DNA of 64,000 nt from Phytophthora hibernalis (Eukaryota > Oomycota > Peronosporomycetes > Peronosporales > Peronosporaceae): positions 248,001-312,000 of the forward strand of contig JAAKBF010000229.1 of the NCBI GenBank assembly GCA_012656075.1. The letters run 5' to 3'. Below are positions 23,398-32,692 of the stretch, in pieces (positions within the stretch are counted from its first letter, which is position 1; every line of letters starts with the position of its first letter). The position numbers and the translations under genes were made by a program. The notes beneath the pieces are model-generated. The model did not search any database and was not told the origin of the DNA. It saw only the letters and a program-made list of their open reading frames with translations.

Positions 23398-23970
23398 GTG
23401 CATGTGGTTTACACCAGTCGTATAACTTTGTTGCTGTCCGTGTCCTGGGTCACACTGGAGACCGTCTTGTCGCCTGCCACGGGGAGATCGCCGCCTAGGA
23501 CGCCGCTGCCAAGCTCTTGCAGGCCACAGAGTTCGTGTGTGCCGTGCCGAAGACCCTCCCACGGCATACATGGCGCGCAGCTTTGAGGAGACGAACAGGA
23601 TCGTGCGCGATTTCGATGAGGAGACCATGTGTCCGGTATTCCTGCTCTTCACGAGCGACATTAACACTAACGGATCCTGTTCTCAGCCGTTTCATCTGAT
23701 CAAGAACAACGTGTACGAAGGCGTGAAGCGCGTTCTGCGCTACACCAGGCTGGTTGAGATCCAGAAGGGGTCCGAAAGGGGTCCGATACCTACTGGAACG
23801 ACCTCATGAACTCGTTCCGTCATAATCAGCTCTTCTGCATCGATTTACTGCCGACGCTGATGCGATCCGACCGCGGCGATAACTCGTCAGCGTTGCTCGC
23901 CCACCCCAACTGCTGCTCCGTTTGTTTGCAGTCGTGTTCTATTGTTCGCTGCTGGGTTTAACTGACTAAC
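23398..23970 (+). pseudogene. coding-like fragment inside the MULE, unrecognised
   Basis: On the plus strand between the left tip and the end of the Ulp1 module lies sequence with good coding character but two or three frame changes. It includes RSFEETNRIVRDFDEETMCP and FLLFTSDINTNGSCSQPFHL near 23570-23700, then YEGVKRVLRYTRLVEIQKG, and after a frame change DTYWNDLMNSFRHNQLFCID near 23790. I do not recognise it. It could be a second gene of the element or a host gene fragment captured by it, as Pack-MULEs do. No intact start or stop frames the whole segment. Confidence 0.4.
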
Positions 23971-24119
23971 TTGACAACTGATTTTGCTCGTTTCTGTATC
24001 TTTAGACGTTGTGCTGCAAGTGAGCACACCCACTGCATGGGCACCACACAAATGGTATCACTGCCAAATTTGAAACAGTAAATCTACGAAAGTTATATAA
24101 TGGAAGACGTATATTAGCG

Positions 24120-25294
24120 TTAGTTGTCGCAAACATCTAGAAAAACTGTTGTGAACATCTTGAATCTACAATCTTCTGTATCGCTTGGCGACATCAGTCG
24201 CGGCGATATTGTGTGTAGGTCGTCATCAGGATTCATGTTCATTGCAACTTGAAGATACGTCTCAAACCACTTTACAACCAGAATTCCGCAGCTATACCCG
24301 TCTTTCTGCAGCTAAACACTAGAGTGTCTGATCGAAAAACTGAATGCAGGGTCAATGATCGGGATTACACAGTCTGTCATGATACGTTCGACTTCATCGA
24401 GGTAGTCACTCCGTTGTAGAGGGTCGTATATCCAGACCGTGCAACTTCGAAAGTCAACAACGGCGCCACACCAATGCGCAATGTCCACTCGAATTTTTAC
24501 CGGGAAGAAAATGACACGACCTTTTGCACCTTTGCTTATTATGTCTCCGTGTATCGAACAATCTCTTCCTGTCGGATTCCTTTTCGAAGCCCAAGGAAAC
24601 AGGGTCCACTACGAGAATTTGTTCGACGCCACCGCTATTAATTCCAGCCTCTCGTGCTTGTCTCGCTACCTGAAGTGCAGCCACAAAACGCACCCGTCCG
24701 ATAGCCACTTTTCACTCGCAAACTTCGTAAGGTCTTCAAACTGGACAATCGTTTCTCCAATACGAGACTTGAATGCAGAATACATGTTCATCACAGGTAT
24801 GTTGGCTAGGATTGCACGTCGCTCTTCACTATGTGGTTTGCTCTCGACCCACTTGATTAGCGTCCGCGTGCACTTGATTTTCTTTGAAAGATCATGCCAT
24901 TCCTTCATAGTATCAATATCTTGCAGCGAGAACATTCCAACATCTAAGATATGCGCGGCAACATCGGTGGCGGCAGGCGTACGATGTGTTTTAGTGCATT
25001 CTCGATAGGCAGCATTTTTCCTGCTTTTGCTGATTTGTTTACCAGTAGTTTAGGCAGGACGAAGCGGATGTCGCTTTCAATTTCCAATGTTTCACCGGGA
25101 ATTTTCACTCGTCCTTTCGGTCGCTTGTAGAGAGCATTCTCATACATAGGCCGGATGGCTGAAAACACTGGTTCAACGGATGAGAGTGACAGTCTTCTCT
25201 TGTCAATGTACTCTCGAAGCGTGGCTAGTCTTACGTCGCCAACCTTGTTTAGTTGGTCCGCAAATGCCTTGGTGTTTTCGAAGTCTTTGCGCAT
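24120..25294 (-). CDS. Ulp1/C48-type cysteine protease module of the MULE
   Basis: Ulp1-family peptidases cleave SUMO-like modifiers; in transposons they are of unknown use. The minus-strand sequence continues directly from the transposase frame. It has KWLSDGCV, the usual entry motif (W-L-x-D), near 24690. VDIAHWCGAVVDF near 24470 holds the catalytic His in the HW pair, and VWIYDPLQ about 12 residues on carries the catalytic Asp. LQKDGYSCGILV near 24300 is the Q..D..CG motif with the catalytic Cys. The tail ends at a TAA at 24122-24120. Frame changes occur near 24935, 24690 and 24520, and a stop codon lies between the Asp and Cys motifs near 24322. Part of this protein falls in short frames that are easy to miss. 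The protease is therefore recognisable with all three catalytic residues, but not readable as one frame in this sequence. Confidence 0.75.
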
Positions 25295-27958
25295 CTTAGC
25301 TTTTTGGTTGCTTTCTTTTGCTTTGGTCTTCCTGAAGGCTTGCTAGCGGGGTTCAATTCGATAAGTAGATCGTGGTCGGGCTTGGCCACATCGGAGGTTT
25401 CTTCAAGATAACAACTTAAAATCAGCCGTCTTCTTGCTGCTCTCGGTGTAATCGCGATGCTTGCATTTGTGCCCTCCTCACCACCGATCGCTGAATTAGT
25501 GGCAACATCACCAACTATGCCCAAATTGTTGATCGAATCGGTGGCCGAGTTGATAACTTTCTTAGAGTTGGTGAAATTGGTGATCGAATTAGTGGCCGTG
25601 TTGGTAACTTTCTTACCAACCCTTGCTGAGTTGGTGACAGGATCACCAACTCTATCAGAATTGGTGACTGCAACACCAACTGTATCGGTCGTCACAACCG
25701 TCTTCACTTCGCGAGGATCAGGAACGACGCCATCGAGTCTCGCAATGTCCTCCAACTTCTTCAAATATCCCAGCCACTCGTGAAAACTGCGTGTTCCTTT
25801 ATCCGCGATAACTTCAGCAATTCTTTGACATACTGCAAAGCCGGCGCGATACTTCTCGTTATGGTTAGGAACGCGACTCGAACAAACGTCCACTTCATGA
25901 AAGCTGAACCTTCGGGGAGTCGCCGCGGCGTCATCAGCTTCGTCTTCATCGACAACTAACCAGCGTTCAGAAATTGAGTCATGAGGAATAACCGAACGAA
26001 AACCTTCTTTTGCCGACGCGCATACAGGACATGACGACACGGAAGACGAAGCGTCTGGTGAAAACTGCAGCTGCACTTGTTTTCCTCCAGGTGGACAGCA
26101 TGCGTGCCTCCCGTATCCTCGTTCGTCAGATTTATGTATGATGGACTTGCTTCATCTACCGAGCGACGATACTTCACCAGACGACTAAGCTTGTATTGCT
26201 GTTCCACGAAATCACACGCGTGGCGGGTGGCAAATTTTGCCAGAATTCGCATTTCATCATCATATTGTTGATTGTATCGATAGCCAACTCGCTTCACTTT
26301 CCCACCGTACTCGTCTTCAGCTGACTGTTGTAAGAAAAGCAAGTGGTCAATGCACTCATCCATTGCCATATGCCGATGCAAAATCTCTTTCGCAGCACCC
26401 CAACTTGCCTCGAGCCTGTTGTTCGTGTTGTTGTCAAGATGTGGAATATCTCCACGTTTAAACGTGCACCATAACTCCTTGCAACTCAACCAGTTCGCTT
26501 CGAAATAGTCCATGAAGGCAGGCCTCGACTCACAAAGCTTCTTCAACGCAGACAGGTAGTGGTTGAGCGAGCTTTCTGTTCCTGCACGAACCATCGTCGT
26601 CAGCATGTTTTTAACATGCGTCTTCTCAAAGTTTGTGAAGCCATAGCTTCTCTTGCTCACCTCTCGATTCAGGTAATCAATGATGTGAAAATGACACAGA
26701 ATTACGGTGGCATCTGGAAACTCGTCTTGAAGCAACGTCAGTTCAGTGAAATCCTTATCAATAATGTGCCAAGAAGGACTGTTCTCCTTGAACGCGGATA
26801 CGGCACACTCCATGTTCGATCTGCTCTCTCCATCAACAAGAGCATATTGGGCAAATGCTCCACATGGGTGACCATATAACTGAACAAGCGATAGCTACGT
26901 TAGGAAACATTGATGTTAGTTGGTGATTAAATAACAAAGTATCAACAAACAGTAATCGGATCAACAATTTGTTCGTACCGATTGATGTTCGTGCCATAGG
27001 TTGCATCGATGCACATAGCTTCCGGAAACTTGCGTGTCATCCGCCTCATGAACGCCGCCTGGAACGTGATGCATGAAGGCAGCCCCGAGTTCTTGTCCTG
27101 GAAGACGTTGACGGCGTTACCAGGACCTTCGCTGAAATCTTTAAGAAGCTGAGAGATGCGTACGTTGTCATCCTCCGATGTGTACGTCTCTCGCCGCATC
27201 TTCGCGATCAGGTTCTCAACATCATTTGCCAAACTTGGCTTGCCAGACACCTCCTTGAGATAACGCAGTACTTTCTTCTTCTTCGATCCACCTACACATT
27301 GCATCAAACATTTTAGAGAATCATAAGGAAACGCATGCATTTAAAAGTCGCACCTTGCACCAGGGTTTTCACGACATCCCGTGCGCCCGGGGATGTCATC
27401 TGTCGTGCTTCAGAGTAGGAGTAGTATACGTCCCCGTTAACGTCGTGGGTATGGCCTCTATTGTGACATGACACCCGAACTTTGAACACGCCATCCTCGT
27501 CCATGATCAAATTGGCGCTCAGCTTCGCCGGACAATTGATGGAACGAATGTTGTGGTTCGTTCGTTTCCCTTTGCTCCTGGGCTTGAACTTCCAACCATG
27601 GGTGCAAATGAAATACTTAGCGTAGTAGTCAACACCCTCGTCCCAAACATCTGCGGTATTTCCGCGTCGAGCGGCTTGGCTGGTACGAGACCTGTTTCGA
27701 TCTCTGACCGAAACAGTCGTTCTAACCTTGTAAAGTTGGTGTGTATCCTCTTGGTATTTGACGTTGGAATATGGTCATGTGTGAGCGAAGGCGTTAACGA
27801 TATTGAGTAAGAGCAAGCAATATATCGTAACGTGTAAACGTTTCTTGGAACTCCTCCCACGAGGAAAACTTGCCTTCGAATCGCTGAACAATTCCATCGT
27901 CATCATCTCCTTCACTCTCGCTAACGTGGTTCCGTTTCTTGGGTTTGCCAATAGTCAT
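25249..27958 (-). CDS. FAR1-type Mutator transposase with SWIM zinc finger
   Basis: The transposase cuts and moves the element. Four exons are proposed on the minus strand: 27958-27832, 27749-27354, 27291-26951 and 26879 leftward, with introns of 82, 62 and 71 nt and all phases fitting. The N-terminus has an acidic lead and a FAR1/WRKY-GCM1-like zinc region (FICTHGWK, INCPAK, VSCHNRGHTHDV). The MULE catalytic core shows the first Asp in MCIDATYGTN and the second in HIIDKDFTEL. The C-x2-H helix is VILCHFHIIDYL, and the likely Glu is in NRLEASWGAAKE. A SWIM finger follows: CSCSFHQTLRLPCRHVLYAR. One frame change at an A4 run near 26010 then leads to VIPHDSISERWLV, the usual sequence after SWIM. 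A VTNS-repeat linker and an AT-hook-like GRPKQKK precede the Ulp1 module. The ATG at 27958 is in frame with the zinc region. Confidence 0.85.
25480..25700 (-). repeat. degenerate coding minisatellite (VTNS linker)
   Basis: Units built on 'aactctatcagaattggtga'-like sequence recur about nine times. In the transposase frame they read as variants of V-T-N-S plus a short spacer (VAVTNSDRVGDPVTNSARVG and onward). The stretch links the SWIM finger to the basic region before the Ulp1 module and is probably an expandable flexible linker. Confidence 0.65.
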
Positions 27959-27964
27959 AGCACA

Positions 27965-28265
27965 CACAGGGATCGAGCGGCGAGCGGGTCCTGGTGGCGA
28001 AGGGGGACGGGTCGCGTGCGGCGATCGACAAGTGGGTCCTGGCGGCGAGAGTGTGCGGCAAGCGGGTCCTGGCGGTGAAGGGAAGCGGGTCGCGTGCTGC
28101 ATGCGAGCGGCGGGTGGGTTCTGGTGGAGAGGGAGTGGGTCCTGGCAGTGAGCGCGTGCAGCGGGCGGCAAGTGGGTCCTAGCGACAAAGGGAGAGGGTG
28201 GCGAGCGGCGAGCGGGTCCTGAGTGCGAAGGGGCGCGTGCGGCGAGCGGGTGCTGGCAGTGCGTC
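27965..28265 (+). repeat. G-rich minisatellite upstream of the transposase start
   Basis: About eight irregular units centred on GCGGGTCCTGGCGGCGA, spaced 30 to 45 bases apart, lie immediately upstream of the transposase ATG. The plus strand is the G-rich strand. The block is much more GC-rich than the surrounding element. It may bind transposase or act as a promoter-proximal array, or it may simply be replication-slippage repeat. Confidence 0.65.
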
Positions 28266-28414
28266 GTTGTGCGGTATGAGGGGAACGAAAGCTAATGGCT
28301 TCCAGACGCTCAAAATCTCTAAATTTAGAATTTGAAAACCAAAATACCGCTGCGCTCGGTAACCCTAAGTTGGCCTTTCTTGTACAGAAATAGTTAGTAA
28401 ACGTAGGCACTCTC

Positions 28415-28423
28415 TTTTAGGAA
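28415..28423. repeat. 9-bp target-site duplication of the MULE, right copy
   Basis: This TTTTAGGAA is identical to 23256-23264 and directly abuts the right tip of the MULE. Confidence 0.85.
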
Positions 28424-28479
28424 ACCCTGTCCACAAAGCTTAATCATCATATTTATTATAGTCGATGTTGGATCTATTT

Positions 28480-28920
28480 CACCCTCCCTGCCTACACTGT
28501 CGATCAGTTCGACACTTCGTTCAGCAACGTTAAGATTGAAGTACCCCTGAAGAGCGATCTCCATCGAGAAGATATCATCACCCCTCCACCAATTTTCTGG
28601 CAGAGTAGATCAATTCGACTGTCTCGCGGAGCTGAAGCCTCGCGTCGCATTCCTAATAGAGGAGATATTCCAAGGGCATCCACGCCTATTCATACGGTTC
28701 CTATACTGTAGAAGGTACGAGCTCAACGCAACTAAGCGGCTTGCTTGAGCACTTTGCTAGCCAAGTCAGCGGTGCGAAGAAAAGATGAGGAAACCTTATA
28801 GCGGTACATGCCGTTTGTGCGGGAAAGCTGGTGGTCACAATGGGGCTATGTGTCCAAATCGTGCAGCGGCAGCACTGCTGGAAGTGACATCGTTGGTGGC
28901 GAGTAAGTCGGATTATGTTT
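28480..28920 (+). pseudogene. fragment with a CCHC zinc knuckle
   Basis: The plus strand reads FDTSFSNVKIEVPLKSDLHR through ASRRIPNRGDIPRASTPIHT, then after an intron or frame change a zinc knuckle MRKPYSGTCRLCGKAGGHNG followed by AMCPNRAAAAL. Proteins of the FAR1/MULE type often end in a basic R-I-P-x-R-G-x segment and a C-x2-C-x4-H-x4-C knuckle, so this may be the C-terminal end of another transposase. It is truncated and does not join the MULE next door, which runs the other way. Confidence 0.45.
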
Positions 28921-29015
28921 GAACGAACTATAGCAAACATCGTTAATACATCATGCATGCCTTGCGGTCTCAGTTGATTACCCAGTTGTTGACCGACTGG
29001 CTGTGATTATGCTTT

Positions 29016-29408
29016 GTGATCCCTGATGACCCGGGTAGCAGTTGGCCAACGACTTGGAACGCCACCCCGCTCGTGTTGCGGAATCCGCCGAAGCTCCACA
29101 CAGAATATATGTGGACGGTAGAGAAGCTGGGAGACCTGCGAGTTACTGGAACCTCCTCGGATAGCCGGCGCTCAATTACGCTCGAGCAACGAATGAATGG
29201 GGTGGACTGGACCGTAACGACGAACAAGAACGGTGAACAAGATGTAAAGCTGTTGCGGGAACACAGGGATGGTATCGTGTTTGAGGCTAATCCCCAGATC
29301 CATGGGTATCCATGGGCGGTTCCGAAGACGTCACGAAATCGAAACATTCTGAAAGTCCTGAAGCAGCAGCCGAAGTTGTACTTAAGGAAACAAGCAAGCC
29401 CCAGGTAA
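29016..29408 (+). CDS. hypothetical open frame, possibly element-encoded
   Basis: An uninterrupted frame of 130 residues (ATG near 29022) with balanced composition. It includes WTVEKLGDLRVTGTSSDSRR and DGIVFEANPQIHGYPWAVPK. I recognise no family, signal peptide or membrane segment. It follows the zinc-knuckle fragment on the same strand and lies inside the large inverted-repeat unit, so it may belong to a mobile element. It could equally be a remnant that has not yet acquired stops. Confidence 0.35.
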   Translation: MIPDDPGSSWPTTWNATPLVLRNPPKLHTEYMWTVEKLGDLRVTGTSSDSRRSITLEQRMNGVDWTVTTNKNGEQDVKLLREHRDGIVFEANPQIHGYPWAVPKTSRNRNILKVLKQQPKLYLRKQASPR

Positions 29409-30529
29409 CATTGGCTAGGTCATGAAGTATCAAGCAGCCGAGTGGACAGCTACAAGAGCTCTTTTGCTGCGCGACTCGCGCCACCCATAGGGTCCAAGTT
29501 ACAAACCATGATTGCGAAGCGTTATGGCCAATGGAGGAAGGAAAACAAAGTGTAACAGTGGGGTGCAGCCACGGGGTACAGCGACAGCAGGCGGCGAAGC
29601 AGCTGATGGCTACGTTGAAGAATCCGCGAGCAGTTGCTGAGACCCAGGAGCTGCGGGAGCTGAGGACCGCACAAGTGGGATCTTGGGTGCCAGTAGGCGC
29701 CTCAAATACCTCCAGCAGGGCAACGAAGAGGCGGCGACAATGAGTGGCCAGCCGAACAAGAGGCTGAGGATGATTTGATCTCGCGGGCTCAACGCATCCA
29801 GCTTGAAGCTCGAGGGTGCGAACAATTCTGAAGTGCAGTCAGTGACGAACGAAGCTTGGAGGCCGGATACGAAGGCGAGTACACAGTCAGGTTCACATAC
29901 GGGTGCGAGTGACAAGGGGTGGTGACGGCTGAATCCACGCCCCCTGTATCTAAGTACGTGTGGGCGTGCAGGTACCTATACGAGGACAGGGCGCAGTACG
30001 AGTTGAAGACGAGGTAGAGCTGAGTTGAAAAAGTAGGAACGAGAGTTCCGGCTACTTTGCAGTGGCTTACAGTGTGTTGAAGTTGCTCGAAACGGACTAC
30101 TGGGAGTCCACCGCAGCAAGCACAAACCAAATACGATTCCGTCGGCAGGCAGACGTTAATTAGTCCTGTTACAAAAGCAACACTGGGACACATGGGGAGG
30201 GCCATCTGTAGCATCCGTTACGCATGCTGTGGCAACTCCGCAACCAGCTCAGCAACTGAACTATATGTGGAACTCCACCATCCGTCAACTTAAAGCAGTA
30301 GCGCGGAGAGAGATTTCGGGGAAACCAAGATACAAGGACTCCAATTCCAGTTGTGTCTCGAATGCTACGTGGAGATAAGCATTGAAGTGGAACCTCCAGA
30401 TCCGCTTGTCCAAGCAGCGCCATGGATGACCAACAGCGAGTCCCCATTATTATTGCGCAGTCTGAGAAAATATCAGGCAGTAATTAATTACCGTTAAATA
30501 GACTACCTTCGCGATCGATTGATCCCTGA
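29409..30529. other. non-coding or decayed element sequence
   Basis: Short frames on both strands, none recognisable. GC content is moderate to 30450 and then falls sharply. From 30570 to 30800 the sequence is AT-rich and resembles degenerate copies of the tips of the element at 30800-32062. Confidence 0.35.
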
Positions 30530-30799
30530 TAAAAATGTGTGATGGATTGTGGTCCCTGGCAGGGGCTAATGGTAATTCAAATATGCATAATATTTTCGGG
30601 TATTGGTAGTACTATTTTGGGCAAAAATATCTATATTCTTCCAAAATGCAAAAGAGTACCATAATATTTAAATATCATCGAGAATTCTTCAAAATATCAG
30701 ATATAAAAATGATGTAAAGTGATATTCTGAAACGTAGCCCCATCCGCATGAACACCATGTATGAAGGCAAGCTGGAGCTTGCTCATGCATATTCGAGTG

Positions 30800-32062
30800 G
30801 GCTCGTTAGGGAACATTATCACCAAGGACCAGGGGTTAATGGTAACCTCAAAATGGGGGATGCGAATATATTCAAAATGATATCCAGTCTGACGGATGAT
30901 ATTTACACCTTTTCAACTTCAAAATGGCAAAAGAAAATTCAATCGTCATAAGGTAAAATCAAAACGACACCGGGTGACAAATCTGATTTAAAACAAGCAA
31001 CGGATTTGAAAGGGAATTATATGCTGCAGATATTTTAAACACGCGAAGAGCTCGCACCAGAACGCTAATGGCGTGCTTTGTCGTCGCCTGATGTGTAGCA
31101 CGTTGTTGTGTTTGGGGTCCAGCTGGAGTAGTCGGTGGTGCGGATGCCCTTGGCCGTCTATTGCGTAGCATGCCAATTATGTTGGTGGGCCTACACGTAG
31201 TAAATATCTGTGTCGGATATTATGCATACCCTCCCTGCATATTTTACTGCATACATGTCTGTGTCGGATATTATGCATACCCCCAGCAAATGGCGTGCTT
31301 TGTCGTCGCCTGATGTGTAGCACGTTGTTGTGTTTGGGGTCCAGCTGGAGTAGTCGGTGGTGCGGATGCCCTTGGCCGTCTATTGCGTAGCATGCCAATT
31401 ATGTTGGTGGGCCTACACGTAGTAAATATCTGTGTCGGATATTATGCATACCCTCCCTGCATATTTTACTGCATACATGTCTGTGTCGGATATTATGCAT
31501 ACCCCCAGCATTTATTATGCATATATATCAATATTCGATTTCAAAAAAATATTATGCATATTCTACACCTTTTCAACTTAATTCAATACGTCATAAGCTA
31601 AAATCAAAATGACGTGAAAAGAGAAGTGACTGACGCACGTTTTTATATTTTGCTTACTCGCCTTCTGGCCGTCCACCTCCTGGATTGCTACAGCATGGAG
31701 CTTAATAGTGTGGAAGAAGCCTATGTGGCAAGATACGTGGTTATAGCTTCATGGGAGAGAAGGTCGACTGCCTTCATCAAGCGTTCCTTGATGAATAGTT
31801 CTGGTGCGAGCTCTTCGCGTGTTTAAAATATCTGCAGCATATAATTCCCTTTCAAATCCGTTGCTTGTTTTAAATCAGATTTGTCACCCGGTGTCGTTTT
31901 GATTTTACCTTATGACGATTGAATTTTCTTTTTGCCATTTTGAAGTTGAAAAGGTGTAAATATCATCCGTCAGACTGGATATCATTTTGAATATATTCGC
32001 ATCCCCCATTTTGAGGTTACCATTAACCCCTGGTCCTTGGTGATAATGTTCCCTAACGAGCC
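30800..32062. mobile_element. 1.26 kb foldback-type element with long terminal inverted repeats
   Basis: The left arm 30800-31063 starts GGCTCGTTAGGGAACATTAT. It is matched, almost base for base, by the complement of the right arm 31798-32062. The arms are about 265 bp and differ by roughly one base. The inner part (31064-31797) holds a 222-bp tandem duplication and no transposase. This suits a non-autonomous foldback or MITE-like element mobilised in trans. No unambiguous target duplication was found, though the innermost TA next to GGGAACATT could be one. Confidence 0.8.
31067..31510 (+). repeat. exact 222-bp tandem duplication
   Basis: Sequence 31067-31288 is repeated at 31289-31510 with no difference that I can see. 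Each unit itself contains two copies of a shorter motif, TCTGTGTCGGATATTATGCA. Identity implies a recent duplication or gene conversion, or a duplicated segment in the assembly. Confidence 0.9.
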
Positions 32063-32320
32063 AAGTCACGAATCAGCGAAATGTGCCGGGAACAACGTGT
32101 TTTGAGAGCCACAAAGGACTTTGTACTACCATAGCGTCGTAGTCCTTGGCGACAAGGTATGAACAGTGATTTGGGGTTGAGTCGGCAAATCCTAAGATTT
32201 GATACGATTTAACTGTTGTTTTATTAGCGCGTTGTTTTAGTATGCATTTCGGGGTGGGACGAGCTGGACGGACGGCGCGAGCAGTGTGGTCGATGTCAGC
32301 TACGAGCAGGTGCTGAAGTC

Positions 32321-32692
32321 ATGACTGCGCTGACAGCCAACACTGCAGCCACGTACGGCACCCCTGAGCCGCCCAAGCCCCGTAAGTTCGACGCCTGTGA
32401 CGGGCCCTGTCCGTGGCACCGCCTCTCGCAGTGGTACATCAACATGGTAATGATCAAGTTCGTCGAGTTCGTGGGCAAGTCGTCGTGCGACACCACATTT
32501 TCCATAAGAAAGGAGAATGCCGAATGCGTGCTCGCTGAAGGCGTGCTCGGAGGTGGCGGCAGAGCGCACGAAGCTCCAATACATGAAGATAGAGACCCGC
32601 ATCCAGTTGGGTGACAAGACCTAACAGAACTACTTGGCGGTGCTGCTGCTGATCAAGATAGGCGCCGGCATGCACGCGCAGAAGAGCAGCTG
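32321..32692 (+). pseudogene. 5' part of a gene interrupted by LTR element A
   Basis: GC-rich coding-like sequence reads MTALTANTAATYGTPEPPKP and continues through CDGPCPWHRLSQWYINMVMI to KENAECVLAEGVLGG; a frame change then gives RTKLQYMKIETRIQLGDKT. It breaks off exactly at the left LTR of element A (32693). The other half of the site resumes at 56591 after the right LTR. I do not recognise the protein. Its frame breaks mean it was probably already decayed, or decayed after the insertion. Confidence 0.45.

Larger units (their letters stand above)
23265..28414. mobile_element. Mutator-like DNA transposon (MULE), 5150 bp
   Basis: The element is bounded by the 9-bp duplication TTTTAGGAA. Its tips are inverted relatives: the left reads GGCTCTCCTACGTTCACC and continues AACTAT. 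The complement of the right tip reads GAGAGTGCCTACGTTTAC and continues TAACTAT. It carries on the minus strand a FAR1-type transposase and a Ulp1-like protease module (24120-27958), a G-rich minisatellite just upstream of the transposase start, and on the plus strand a coding-like fragment at 23398-23970. Ends, duplication length, transposase type and SWIM finger all agree with the Mutator superfamily. Frame breaks in the coding part are few and mostly at A/T runs, so this copy may be young. Confidence 0.85.
22980..28431. mobile_element. MITE-like repeat split by the MULE
   Basis: The left tip AGGGTTTCCTAAAAATATAT at 22980 and following bases pair with the sequence that would read, without the MULE, across 23232-23264 and 28424-28431: its complement starts AGGGTTTCCTAAAATACTAT. 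Removing the MULE and one copy of its 9-bp duplication leaves an AT-rich, non-coding element of about 290 bases with matching inverted ends. A relative with similar tips lies at 56879-57148. It is too short to code for a transposase. Confidence 0.55.
22938..30556. mobile_element. possible large inverted-repeat unit enclosing the MULE
   Basis: The left end GGGACCACAAATCCATCACA and the following TTTT at 22938-22964 recur in inverted form at 30530-30556 with one base missing. The two copies face each other like terminal inverted repeats of a 7.6 kb unit. No matching target duplication was found. The left side is preceded by AACATTATCACCA, which also occurs near the left tip of the element at 30800, so the repeats may be parts of a shared family rather than ends of one element. 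Confidence 0.35.

Noticed and set aside
27803..28182. Gly/Arg-rich plus-strand frames, and Pro/Arg/Leu-rich minus-strand frames, over the G-rich array
   Set aside because: They come from translating a minisatellite; no start or domain supports a protein, and the transposase ATG lies downstream on the minus strand.
30959..31398. Two minus-strand frames starting MACYAIDGQG, identical in part
   Set aside because: They are produced by the exact 222-bp tandem duplication and have no wider coding support.
31067..31510. CRISPR-like array
   Set aside because: Only two 222-bp units without spacers; it is a simple tandem duplication in a eukaryotic element.
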